Shown: in pieces, positions 35,801-46,001 of the stretch | Numbering within the stretch: position 1 is the first letter of the stretch | How the letters are laid out: every line of letters begins with the position of its first letter | Assembly: GCF_013100865.1 (NCBI RefSeq) | Contig: NC_048305.1 | Coordinates: forward strand, 5,711,521 to 5,775,520 | From: Trachemys scripta elegans | Taxonomy: Eukaryota > Chordata > Testudines > Emydidae | DNA length: 64,000 bases | Reading direction: 5' to 3' | Notes under the pieces: model-generated | Database searches by the model: none | What the model saw: only the letters and a program-made list of their open reading frames with translations | Told to the model about the DNA's origin: nothing | Translations under genes and position numbers: made by a program

Positions 35801-36774
35801 CACACAAGTGTCTGCAGAATGGCTAGCCTGTGCAGATGAGTCGGGGGCAGCTCACAGCCACGGGGTGGGCGCTCCGGGGGCAGCACCGTCAGGTCCATAG
35901 GCTGCAGAGAAGAGTTTGGGGGTCTGAGCCTCTGTTTACAGCACATTTGCCTACCAGGAACAGGACCTGCGAAAGGCCTACAGGCCTGACTGCCCGCTGG
36001 GTGACCCCAGTGAAATCAATGGCGTTATATCAGCAGACGGCTGGGTCCGTAACTGCCTGAAAAGGAAGGCTGATACCTCAGCCTCTACCCAATGGCCAGG
36101 AGGGGTTTATGGCTGGACGCTGGATGAAGCTGAGAGGAAGATAAAGCTGAACATGTGGGCGCTGAGGGGGTCTTATGCCAGCGTCGCTCTGAGATCTGCT
36201 GTGTTCCAGAGGACGTGGGTTCAACTTCCCCCCAAATCGCTGCTCCACCAAACTCCTGGCTGGGAGAGGAGGTGCAGTTGAAGGAGAAGGTGTGTGTGTG
36301 TTTGAGAGAGAGAGAGAAGAGACAGCCTTCTCCTTAATCAAACAAGTCCACGTTTCATGTCTGTGAGGAGAGGACAGGGGAAATGAGAGATCTGCCCTGC
36401 TACGGGGTAGAATGTGGGCGGTGACTGTCTCCCCATGGAAAAAGTGAACTATCCCGCAGTAATGAGGAGCTGGGTCTGAGCAGCAGAAACAAGTCTCTCC
36501 AAAGATCATGATTCACCACACAGTCATGCACCGCTGGATTGATTCCTCCCTCCCATCTCCCAAGTCCCTGGCATGCTGCTGGAAATCTTTCGTGTTGCAG
36601 TAACATCTGCTCATCTTGCTGCATTGCTCTCTAACTAATCAGCAGCCCCACTCGCTAGTCATGTTCTGATTAGAATTTAAAACCCAATGCTTGGGCAAGA
36701 GCGGTGCGGTTCCCTCAGGCTCTCACTAGACTGGACTGAGCACTAGAAAATATCTTGCAGTGGTAAGATGGATG
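32810..36774. other. intergenic, no gene recognised
   Basis: No exon was recognised. There is simple sequence at 33540-33552 (CA), 34209-34262 (T and G runs) and 36288-36316 (TG then GA). A fragment TTCCATTGACTTCAATGGGA near 34719 is part of a scattered repeat. Confidence 0.4.
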
Positions 36775-36782
36775 GGCTAAAT

Positions 36783-37001
36783 CAGGGGTTCTCAGACTTT
36801 TGTACTGGTGACCCCTTTCACACAGCAAGCCTCTGATTGCAACCCCCCTTATGCATTAAAAACACTTTTTTATATATTTAACGCCATTATAAATGCTGGA
36901 GGCAAAGGGGGGTTTGGGGTGGAGGGTGACAGCTCGCGACCCCCCATGTAATAACCTCGTGACCCCCTGAGGGGTCCTGACCCCCGGTTTGAGAACCCCT
37001 G
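36783..37001. mobile_element. hAT-type miniature transposon, CAGGGGTTCTCA family
   Basis: The inverted ends are CAGGGGTTCTCAGAC and GTTTGAGAACCCCTG (14 of 15). The target duplication is GGCTAAAT/GCCTAAAT, 8 bp with one mismatch (36775-36782, 37002-37009). It is 219 bp. The interior has GTGACCCCTTTCACAC, a T/A-rich middle and CGCGACCCCCCATGT. It is non-coding. Confidence 0.92.
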
Positions 37002-37327
37002 GCCTAAATGGATTAGTAGCTCTGTTCCACCCCTTAATGTAATTGCTGTGATTATGTTGCAGTGTCTAGCGTGTACCTGCCATACTAGGATCCAGTTGAC
37101 TGGCTAGTGTGGGTTCATCGGTCCCCATGATGACAGCACATGCAATCCTGTGATGTGAGCATTAGGCAGTCGTGTGCTTTAACACACGTCCAGCCAATCT
37201 CCTTGCCCAGCTCACTAAGTTTCTTATAAATGAGGCAAAGGGGGAAACAATCCTCAGCCAGGAGCTAATGACACACTCTTGGTGTGCAAAGATGCCTGGG
37301 CTGTGCAAACATTCCCTGGGATAAGCA

Positions 37328-37514
37328 TCAGGGGGTAGCCGTGTTAGTCTGTATCTACAAAAACAACAAGGAGTCTGGTGGCACCTTAAAGACTAACAGA
37401 TTTATTTGGGCATAAGCTTTCGTGAGTAAAAACCTCACTTCTTCGGATGCATCCGAAAGCTTATGCCCAAATAAATCTGTTAGTCTTTAAGGTGCCACCA
37501 GACTCCTTGTTGTT
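37328..37514 (+). mobile_element. foldback SINE-like retroelement, copy C
   Basis: The cap CAGGGGGTAGCCGTGTTAGT comes first, then an arm at 37362-37422 that is repeated in perfect complement at 37454-37514 (61 of 61). The loop holds GTGAGTAAAAACCTCACTTC. The 13-bp target duplication CCTGGGATAAGCA lies at 37315-37327 and 37515-37527, immediately against both ends. The foldback is therefore the inserted unit, not a later rearrangement. Confidence 0.95.
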
Positions 37515-37632
37515 CCTGGGATAAGCAAGAGTCCTGTCTGTTCTGCATTTACTATTTCTAGTCTTTCTTATAGACAGGGCTATGGGTCCTCACCAGACAA
37601 CCATAAACCATTCTGAGCAGTGATCATAAAGT

Positions 37633-37811
37633 AGAATATCATAGTTGGAAGGGATCTCAGGAGGTCATGTAGTCCAACCCCCCTGCTCAAAGGAGCACCA
37701 ATCCCCAGACAGATTTTTGCCCCAGATCCCTAAATGGCCCCCTCAACGACTGAGCTCGCAACCCTGGGTTTAGCAGGCCAATGCTTAAACCACCAAGCTA
37801 TCCCTCCCCCC
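37633..37811 (-). mobile_element. tRNA-headed SINE with CR1-like tail
   Basis: The minus-strand copy has the tail at the left (AATATCATAGTTGGAAGGGA, CTCAGGAGGTCATGTAG) and the head at the right (AACCACCAAGCTATCCCTCC, complement of the A-box TAGCTTGGTGG). It is nearly full length. Confidence 0.85.
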
Positions 37812-39649
37812 TGATTTACTCTGGGACAGTTGCATGGTGTATGCAAGACATTTAGTGTTCAGACTCCTATCAAGCAGAGGCTGATATATCCAATGACATT
37901 CCTAAAGTGGTCCCTAAGTGTTGTATTTATTTATATATGCCCGGCTTTATATACCGTCCACTCATGCGCTGCCGATTGAGACGGTCACTCCATTTGCTCT
38001 GGAACTAAGTCGCTAGGGAAATTCTTCCAAAGCTGAAAGAAGGAGACGCTTCTTGTACTGCAGGGTTTGTGAATGGGAGAGTCTGTCCTTTTTATTCTCT
38101 GTCCCCTGGCCCTTCCCACAATTGCCTCATGCACAAGACTGCGAGGTATCACTGCTGCTCTGAAGAACTGCAATGGGGCTGTGATGAAGAGGCACACAGC
38201 TCCAAAGTATTGGGTCTCCTAATGGATAAGTGTGTCCCTTCTAGACAGCAGCACATTTCTTTGGAAGGGGAGGCAGCCCCATAGGTGCTGGAACAATTTC
38301 TGCTGAAAGCCATTGAACAAAACTGTAAATCCTGTATATGATGGAAACCACTTCAAACCAGGGGGTGCTGCCACACCCCCAGCACCCCTAGTTCCAGCAC
38401 TTGTGGGCAGCCCTCTAAGGGTACATGGTAAGGATCCGATTGTCAGCTGGGTGAATCGGCATAGCTTCATTGACCTTTATGGAGATAAACCAGTTTGCAC
38501 TGGCAAAGAATCTGCTCATGGGTTCCTCTGCATACAGGGGATCAATGGAAATTGTGTCAACAAGGCAAAAACATTTGTGGTCAAACCACAGACTGTTTCG
38601 CATGTTACATATGGTGATTTATTGTCATGGAGGGCACTGAGCCAGTCCCTCAGACTGGAAGGATCACAGCCTGACGGAGATCTTTCAGAATAACATAAGC
38701 CTTGAAAAATCAGGGGCTGGCTGTATATTTCAGTCTGGTATCTGGATAGAAGAGGGATGTCAGTAGCCAAGCCCTCTTTGATTGGATTGCTGGGGAAGCA
38801 GTAGTGAGTGGTGTTATCACACAGTCAGGACTTAACTCCACCATCCATGTAAAGACAGAACCATGTTATACCATAGAGCTGGAGGTGTGATCGTGCAGTG
38901 AGTTACTGTCATGTCTAGCAGGCCTGAGTTCAAATCCTGACTCAGGTTAAGAGCGAAAATGAGTTTAAATGAGTTTTTCATCTTAGCCCCTAGCGGATAT
39001 TTAGCCCTATCATGAATCTCTCAAAATGATTGACAGTCTCTGATCAGGAGAAGCTGGGGCTGTGACAGCAAGGAGTGATGCAAATCAGGACCGAGGTGCA
39101 TTCAGACAGCTGTGTAGGGACCCAGGAGAGGAATAGCGGGGGGTGCTGCAGGTTAAAAGTGAAATGCATTGACAGCCTGTTTGTAGGGGCTCAAGTCTGG
39201 AGCAGCAGAGAGTATTGCACAGCAGAATGAGTTGCGCTGTAGGAGGTCCAAAGCTTGATATAATCCCTTCCTTTCTTCCTATACCATTGAAGAATGCTTC
39301 TCAGCTTTATCCATTTCTTCCATCTTGTTCTCCGAGCGTTCGATCACCTTCTCCTGAGATGCAACTTCTACCACATATAAGATCTAATCTGTCTTCAGTG
39401 AGCCAGACACATCCTTCCAGCATCTAAAATATTATTTTGTGGCCTCAGGAAGCCTTACAATACCCACGAGAAGTTTCCATAAGAACGTTTTGCTAGTTCT
39501 GAGTTGTCCACAGGTCTTCATAAAGCTGGTGAGGTTGGAGGGTTTAGCCAGTTCTGCCAGCTTCTCACTTCCTGGGCAATGCAATCCCCCGTACCCAAGA
39601 CAATAAAATAAATCCAGGGCTAGCAATGTGCCCATCAAGCATTATATGT
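37812..39649. other. intergenic, no gene recognised
   Basis: No exon was recognised. A 126-codon open frame at 38313-38693 has no domain. A tRNA-like piece (GCAGGCCTGAGTTCAAATCC near 38920) may be a decayed SINE head. Confidence 0.4.
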
Positions 39650-39776
39650 GAGTTGTGAGTTCAGTCCTTGAGGGGGCCACTTAGGGATCTGGGGCAAAAT
39701 CAGTACTTGGTCCTGCTGGTGAAGGCAGGGGGCTGGACTTGATGACCTTTCAAGGTCCCTTCCAGTTCTAGGAGAT
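39650..39776 (+). mobile_element. 5'-truncated tRNA-headed SINE
   Basis: It begins within the B-box region (GAGTTGTGAGTTCAGTCC) and continues with GGGGCCACTTAGGGATCTGG, GGTCCTGCTGGTGAAGGCAG and the tail GATGACCTTTCAAGGTCCCT. It is the same family as 59566-60015. Confidence 0.85.
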
Positions 39777-40194
39777 AAGATAAGATATCTGCAGGATATC
39801 CTGAACTCTGCTCCTACACAGAGGATGGAGCTTCTTTCCTGCCTTAGACAACCCCGACCAGATGGAAAGGGGCATGTGTGCTAGGACTCCGACTGCAAAC
39901 ATTGAGACATTATAACCATGAGCCCATGTCATGTTTTCTGATGTAATGCACAGTCAGGGCAAGTTGATTTTTGCTTTTGTGCACTATCAGCGCTTAGCTG
40001 CCACGTATATGAAGAAATCCCTATTATAATTATCTCCCTGCCTCTGTCATTTGGTTCTCCTTAGAGGAGGTTTTAGCTTTAGGCCAGAGAAGAGAGCACT
40101 GAGCAGTTGCCACGTTGTCAGAACGAAGAGAGGGGTGGTTCCTTTCCTTCTTTTCTTTGGTAAATTTTTTTCCAGATGTTTTTTATCTTCACAG

Positions 40195-40308
40195 GACAAG
40201 TATGAACAGCTGCATGATTTCAACGCCGGGCTCATTGAGAGGCATGACCAATCCACCGCAGAGAAGATTCAACTCTGCAGGGACAAAGATAATGAAGTGC
40301 AGGCTCAG
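40195..40308 (+). other. exon-like 38-codon block of unknown origin
   Basis: A good acceptor (TTTTCCAGATGTTTTTTATC, then TTCACAG) precedes 114 bases that read as an open, hydrophilic, charge-rich peptide beginning Asp-Lys-Tyr-Glu-Gln-Leu-His-Asp-Phe and including Leu-Ile-Glu-Arg-His-Asp and Glu-Lys-Ile-Gln-Leu. This has the look of a helical or coiled-coil segment. The frame stays open for 26 further codons through an A-run (40309-40315). No good donor follows directly; GGTATC at 40348 is a weak one. I do not recognise a family. It could be a lone exon of an unknown transcript, an exon remnant or chance. Confidence 0.25.
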
Positions 40309-40561
40309 AAAAAAATGTCTTCTAGTGCCAGCATGAAATCTCCTCGTGGTATCTCACTCCCAGCTCCCCTTGCGAGTTGTCCACGTTAACGGCTGAGGCA
40401 AAAGACATTCAACACTCTGGAGGGTGGATGGCCATGCTAGGCTGGCCCTCCTGGATCGTAGTAAATATCTGGACAATCCCCTCCTCACAAACCTTAAAAT
40501 GGTGGTCTGGTTTGCCCTGCCAGCGGCGCTGGCTGATGCTAACATCTTCATGTCAGCACAA

Positions 40562-40716
40562 AGGGCCAGATTTTCAAAGGTACGTAGATGTCTAAAGATG
40601 CAGAGAGGTGCCTAGTAGGGGTTTCAATGGGAATTAGACACCTTGGAGCTTTGAAAATTCCACTAAGCCCTTCTCTGCATCTTTAGGCACCTAAATACCT
40701 TTCAAAATCTGGCCCT
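40562..40716. mobile_element. miniature element, AGGGCCAGATTTTCAAAGGT ends
   Basis: The ends AGGGCCAGATTTTCAAAGGT and CCTTTCAAAATCTGGCCCT are inverted repeats with one base difference. Inner parts also pair: TCTAAAGATGCAGAGAGG against CTTCTCTGCATCTTTAGG. The whole 155 bp therefore folds. It is non-coding, and no clear target duplication was seen. Confidence 0.8.
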
Positions 40717-41499
40717 ACACTCCTAATATCCACCTCTTCAAGGGGAGCCCCTAGATGAGTCTCATCCCCCTCTGATTGTCCCATTGTTTCAAATGAAGTC
40801 CTCTGGGGCCAGGGATCCCATCCTCAGTGATGGGTTCCAATATTAAACCTTCCGCCACACTGGAGTTCTCACCTTTCTGATCACAGTTCTTGCCTTTCTG
40901 ATTCTAAGATGTTATTGAAGCTTTGTTTTGACACCATTCCCCGCCCTCCCCCGGCACGGTTAATGCTTATTCACCCGTCTGCGCCTTTCATTTGTTGCGA
41001 AGTGCTGCGAGAAAGGATGTCTGAACCAGGCTAATGAAAGATCACAGAATCATGGGCACCATAGATAGAAAAGAACTACTAGAGTCCATGGAGTCACGGT
41101 GTCCATTCCATCCAAGTGTGGTCTACAGTCCCCTATTAGATACTAAATTGATACTACGATTGACCAGGAAGATACATACCATTGTATTGTATTGTCCAAA
41201 TCAGGTTTCTGGTATCCATTGTCTATTTTAAGCATCTTAGTACCCATTGACCTGATGGGCTACCGCTACAAAGTCCAACCCTAGCCACCAGAGCGGATGA
41301 TATGAGCCAAATTGATTCTCAAAGATTCCTTGAAGAGTAATTGTTTCTTTCTCTGGCTGTGTGTGTTATCCATAAACGAGGGAGAGTCATTCAGAGTCAC
41401 GGTACGGAGACTTGGTGTTACAAACATATAGAGCTTCACATTCCAGTTGGTATTATTGAGGGGTGTTAAATGAGCTGTACTATGTTGAAATGGGGTTCA

Positions 41500-42360
41500 C
41501 TTGCTGCTGTGGCACTCCCAAAGAAATGTCCTCGTGGCTGGGTATCAGCTCTCATCAGTCTAGCACCCCCTTCTGTTGCTTGCTTGCCCTGCAGTCAGGG
41601 CCGGCTCTAGGTTTTTTGCCGCCCCAAGCTCCGAGAGCACAACTGCCCAAGCAAAAAAAATTAAAAAATAGCCAGAATGCCACCCCTAGAATTGTGCCGT
41701 CCCAAGCACGTGCTTGCTTTGCTGCTGCCTAGAACCTGTCCTGCCTGCAGCCCCTCTCATCTCCAGGCCTCGGGGTGCTCTCGCTTCATGACCCAGCCCT
41801 CCCACCAGGTCACTACAGAGTTTTCCCCTTTTGGGGCACTGACATCTCGCTGGTCCATCTGTCCAGTTGCTGCTTTCACCAATCCTGTGCCACTTCCCCA
41901 ATGGCTGGTAGCGGAACCCGGGCCCACTTGCTACTCTGGGTTCCAGCCTGGGGACCCTATAATCATCAGCCAAGGCCTACACAGCCTCAACCCTCACTGC
42001 AGCTTCCCTGGGCTTCTTCCTACTCTGCCTTCCACAGGCTTTCTTCCCCACAGCTCCTCTGGATAAACCCTTCCTGCAGGGCTAGGATCCCAGGGCTTTT
42101 GTTCCTTCTGGATTTCCTCCTACCAACCTCTCTGTGCCCAGACAGTGACTGCAGCCTCTGTCCCGGCAGCATCTTTCTGCTGCAGACTTCCTCACATCAT
42201 AATCCCTTCCCAGCTTCTCTCCCAGCTGGGTTTCATCAGCCATTAATATTTATAAATCCCCGGGCCTCCAGTCAGGTGCAACCTGACTGGAGGTTAATTG
42301 GCCCCTTCTGAGCCCCAGGGCTCGTGTAGAGTAAACACACCATCACAGAGGACACACCAT
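41500..42360 (-). mobile_element. partial LTR, third family
   Basis: On the minus strand the unit starts near 42360 (CTGTGATGGTGTGTTTACTC) and has TTTATAAATATTAATGG as a TATA-like box near 42240-42255, preceded by an 11-base hairpin (CCTCCAGTCAGGT...ACCTGACTGGAGG). It then continues into GCAGCAGAAAGATGCTGCC. I recognise the layout as a turtle LTR. The downstream end, near 41500, is not defined. A hAT element is inserted at 41596. No internal viral sequence is present. Confidence 0.45.
41596..41743. mobile_element. hAT-type miniature transposon nested in the LTR
   Basis: The ends are CAGGGCCGGCTCTAGG and CCTAGAACCTGTCCTG (13 of 16), the same family as 27420 and 59679. The flanks CCTGCAGT (41588-41595) and CCTGCAGC (41744-41751) form an 8-bp duplication with one mismatch. 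It is 148 bp with A-rich middle. Removing it restores continuity of the LTR-like sequence. Confidence 0.85.
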
Positions 42361-42365
42361 CACAG

Positions 42366-42486
42366 GGAATGGATCTCTGTTCTGTTCATTCCCTCTGGGG
42401 CACCTGGCATTGGCCACTGTCAGAAAACAGGATACTGGGCTAGATGGACCTTTGGTCTGACCCAGTATGGCCATTCTTATGTTCTT
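42366..42486 (+). mobile_element. CR1 LINE 3' end fragment
   Basis: It contains TTCATTCCCTCTGGGGCACC, GGGCTAGATGGACCTTTGGT and CCAGTATGGCCATTCTTATG. It is a 5'-truncated CR1. Confidence 0.92.
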
Positions 42487-42489
42487 AGG

Positions 42490-43179
42490 TACATATGTCC
42501 AGCCTGGACTTCTGGTCTAAAGCTCTCTGGAAGGCCTTTATAAGGTTGTAGTACTGTTAGGGACCAGTCCAATGCCACTCAGCTCAATTACCCTAACATC
42601 AATGCAGACGGTGCCCCTTGACCCTCACCTTCTCCCTCTGATGTGACATAGCTGGTCAATAAGGCTGTGTTGTCCTGGGCTGCCATAAGCAAGGCTAAAT
42701 CAACGCATGGGGAAAGAGGAGTTGAACGAAGGAGTCTGTCCACACTAAGGAAAGTGCCAGCGGTCTGACATTGGGAGGGAGAAGCCCCTCTTTATACTGG
42801 ACATGAAGGAACCTCCTTTTGTCAGTTTACCCTTGCTTGTGAGTTACTGCTGGTGCTGAGTTATAATCTGAAGGGTCAAAATATGGAATGGAGCCTGGAG
42901 ATGCCATAACGTTTAACTGTCTGGTAATTTACAGGATACAAACCTGTGTGGTTTGTCCAGTAAACATGGGCTCAGCTGATCCAATGGGAGGTGTCCAAAG
43001 AAGATGTAGATGAAGTCAACATTGACGTATTAGGGGCTGCGGTTCCATATTAAGTATTTATCTAGTGATACAAAGTATATGAGATGTCCAGGGATTACCC
43101 TGCAGGAGCTCTGGGATTAAAGGTATCACTCCTCCTTCCCCCCATAGACCCTCGGTAGTAACGACAACAGCAGAGTTAA
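42490..43179. other. intergenic, no feature recognised
   Basis: No exon or repeat was recognised between two CR1 fragments. Confidence 0.4.
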
Positions 43180-43905
43180 TAAGAACGGCCATACTGTGTC
43201 AGACCAATGGTCCACCGAGCCCAGTGCCCGGTCTCCCAACAGTGGCCGGTGCCAGATGCTTCAGGCAGAGTGAACAGAATGGGGCAATTATCAAGAGATC
43301 CATCCCCTGTTGTCCAGTCCCAGCTTCTAGTAGTCAGAGATTTAGGGACACCCACAACCTGGGGCTGCATCCCTGAGCATCCTGGCTAATAGCCATTGAT
43401 GGACCGATCCTCCATGAACTTATCTCATTCTTTTTTTAAACCAGTTATACTTTTGGCCTTTGCAACATCCCCAGGCAACAAGTTCCACGGGTTCGCTGAG
43501 TTGTGTGAAGTAGTACTTCCTTATGTTTGTTTTAAACCTGCTGCCTGTTCATTTCATTGGGTGACCCCTGGTTCTTGTGTTATGTGAAGGAGTAAATAAC
43601 ACTCCCTTGTTCACTTTCACCACACCAGTCATTTATAGACGTCTATCATATCCCCTCTTAGTTGCCTCTTTTCCAAGCTGAACAGTCCCAGTATAGAAGC
43701 TATTCCATCTCCCTAATTGTTTTTGTTGTCCTTCTCTGTACTTTTCCCAATTCTAATATATCATTTTTGAGATGGGGTGACCAGAACTGCACGCAGCATT
43801 CAAGGTGTGGGCATACCATGGATTTATATAGTGGCATTATGATATTCTCTTATTATCTATCCCTTTCCTAGTGGTTCCTAACATTGTTCGCTTTTCTGAC
43901 TACCA
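43180..43905 (-). mobile_element. CR1 LINE 3' end with ORF2 C-terminal remnant
   Basis: The minus-strand copy has the 3' UTR at the left (AAGAACGGCCATACTGTGTC, CTGGCTAATAGCCATTGATG) and the end of the reverse-transcriptase frame at the right. The complement of CTTTTCCAAGCTGAACAGTC encodes the conserved Gly-Leu-Phe-Ser-Leu-Glu-Lys-Arg type motif, and GACCAGAACTGCACGCAGCA corresponds to Cys-Val-Gln-Phe-Trp-like residues upstream. Frameshifts are present, so it is dead. Confidence 0.92.
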
Positions 43906-44084
43906 CTGCAAGTTGAGCAGATGTTTTCAGAGAACTAGCCACAAGAACAGACAACATCGTCTAAGCACTCAGAAAGCCTTATGTTCTATCCCGTTCGGTA
44001 TCCCAAAGGATGGACTAAGCCATCAAACTGCTCCAAACTGGAATGCTTTTACTAACAGTATTTAATATGTGTATGGCGGCAGAA

Positions 44085-44190
44085 CATAGGCCCTGCAAGG
44101 GGCATAAAGGTCCCATTGTCCTGTGCACTACACAAACGTAGGCATAGACACAGTACCTGCCCCAGAGAACTGTCAAACTCATTGCAACAC
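44085..44190 (-). repeat. L3-type tail, diverged
   Basis: It contains TCCCATTGTCCTGTGCACTA, CACAAACGTAGGCATAGACA and CCTGCCCCAGAGAACTGTCA, matching the minus-strand tail at 26855 in order. Confidence 0.5.
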
Positions 44191-44299
44191 TGCAGGTGAT
44201 CGCTCAGCTGAAAATGGGGCAATGGGCATCCCTGGGAATCCTCAAACAGCCCCATTTTCCTCTGATTGCTCTGGTCTTATCGTTTGAATGTAGGCTGTG

Positions 44300-44440
44300 G
44301 ACTCAGAATCCATTTTGGGAGGAAGCAGGGGAGAGGGGGAGTTAGGACAGCCCACCCGAGAGAAAGGGAAGCGGAGCAAGAGACAGAATTGGAAAACATA
44401 GAGGAGGAGGAGGAGGGAGGGAGACAGAAACCCTGCCCAG
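44300..44440 (+). promoter_or_regulatory. SPARC promoter with GGA box
   Basis: A purine-rich strand contains GGAAGCAGGGGAGAGGGGGA (44322-44341) and a run of GAGGAGGAGGAGGAGGG (44401-44417) immediately before exon 1. Mammalian and bovine SPARC promoters are known to depend on a GGA-box region at about -50 to -120 and to lack a canonical TATA box, and none is seen here. The match in position and composition supports promoter identity. The exact start site is not determinable. Confidence 0.7.
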
Positions 44441-44541
44441 TGCACTGAACGGTTTCCTCTTGCCTGGTTCTAAAACGTTCAGATTCCTTCAGACCTTCAG
44501 AGAGCCTGAAGTTTTCTCATCTCTGCTGCCCTGTCTGCGAG
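44441..44541 (+). other. SPARC: SPARC exon 1 (5' UTR)
   Basis: The sequence CACTGAACGGTTTCCTCTTG, CCTGGTTCTAAAACG and TCCTTCAGACCTTC follows the order of the human SPARC first exon as I remember it (CTGAGTGGTTTCCT, TTGCCTG, TCTAAAC, CCTTCAGAC). It ends TCTGCGAG before a donor GTATGG at 44542. It carries no ATG-started frame for SPARC; the start codon is in the next exon 13.2 kb away. The 5' boundary is approximate. Confidence 0.75.
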
Positions 44542-44728
44542 GTATGGCACAAACCCTTCTCCCTGTCCCTTCTCTATTTCAATTATTTCTCATCACTTCG
44601 TTATTGCTAATCTGGCCAATTCCTGCAAAGCGTCTAATACAGGAATCTGAACTGTTCGCTGTACAGAAAGTTATGCCCATTATTCCTAGATAGAGGGGGC
44701 ATGCTTGGTTCTGTTGATAAACCAATGC

Positions 44729-44858
44729 TCTATCTATCTATCTATCTATCTATCCCCAGACACCCCCTCTATCTATCTATCCCCAGACACCCCCTCTATC
44801 TATCTATCCCCAGAAACCTCCTCTATCTATCCCGACACCCCCTCTATCTATCTATCTA
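44729..44858. repeat. compound satellite: (CTAT)n alternating with CCCCAGACACCCCCT
   Basis: Blocks of two to seven CTAT tetranucleotides alternate with the 15-base spacer CCCCAGACACCCCCT or variants (CCCCAGAAACCTCCT, CCCGACACCCCCT), giving four higher-order units of about 25-31 bases. It lies 188 bases downstream of SPARC exon 1. Confidence 0.9.
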
Positions 44859-46001
44859 AAACTCACTGAATTCTTTCTCCTCCAGAGCTGAAAACCTTAT
44901 TACCTTTCAGTTGCAGATGAACAGTGTTAACTATTATGTGATCAGAAATATTGTATATGAGTTTGCAGTCTTTTCTGAGCTGGTTCAGTTTATCCTTGTT
45001 CCTTTCTTTTGTTTTCCAGTTGCTATAAATAGATAGCTGTTTATTTATTTGTTTAGAGAGAGGTGAAGTACCAGCTTGCAGGCATGTCACATTTACTGCA
45101 CTGAGAATCAGATTTAGTTATAAATCAGCGCCGATTAATTAAGTCCTGGGGCGGCATACTGTCATTTGATACCTTGGTGTCCCATGCTTTTGGAAAAACA
45201 AAGTTTTGCAGATTTTGTTCTCCTGAACTCTTTTTACCACATTCACTTCTTTTTTCTTTTTCCTTTCTTTTCTTTTTCCTTCAAAGAAAGGTATTCTATT
45301 CATTCTTTTTCTTCCAAGCAGCTTTTGAAATTATGTCAGGTTCTTCTTATCCCTCTAATTGTTTTGTTTAATTCTAGCTAAATTGTAAAGAACAGGGATC
45401 GCAGGAGAGAAAACAGAATTTTGGGTTGTTGTTGTTTTTTTAAAAAAGCCCAGTTGAGAGCCATTAAAAATAAGGATCAGACACTCCCGTTATTTATGTT
45501 TGTCCAAAAGAACAAACCCCTTGTTTCCTTTAAAGGCAGCAGCTGCCTTAGCAGTCCAACCGCCTCCCTCACAACCCAGAAGAAAAACTTTGTTTCAGAA
45601 GCATGGACACATTATTACCGCAAAGAAAAGAAAATTCAGCTGGATGGTGACTAAATTCCCATTCAGACTGAAGGGCAGGGTCTTCCAGTGAATCTGAATT
45701 TGAGTACTTTGTCTTTATTATCAAGTTAAAACACCCTGAAAAAACATAACAAACCTAAAGGAACAGACTGGAAACTGCAACAGATTGTTCTCCTGGAAGG
45801 GTGGAAGAGACGGGGGGAGAAAAAGCTTTAAATGGAAGTAAATGGCTGCAGTGTTCTGTGAAACAGTTAAAACAAAGCATTGTCTGCCACATAGGCAGAG
45901 GCAGGAGATGGGGGGCTGGGAGGAGGAAGGAGGGAAAGAGGAGGACCAACTTTTCAAACTTTTTTGCAAGCCCCACCTCCTGCAGAACCTCTCCTCTGAC
46001 A

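Noticed and set aside
38313..38693. 126-codon open frame in the intergenic region
   Set aside because: No domain, no splice signals at plausible places and no resemblance to known proteins.
41596..41743. Exon suggested by an open frame through 41463-41732
   Set aside because: The region is a hAT miniature element with its own target duplication.
44729..44858. Regularly spaced repeats resembling a CRISPR array
   Set aside because: The units are CTAT tetranucleotides with a constant spacer-like word; spacers are not unique and the context is a vertebrate intron.
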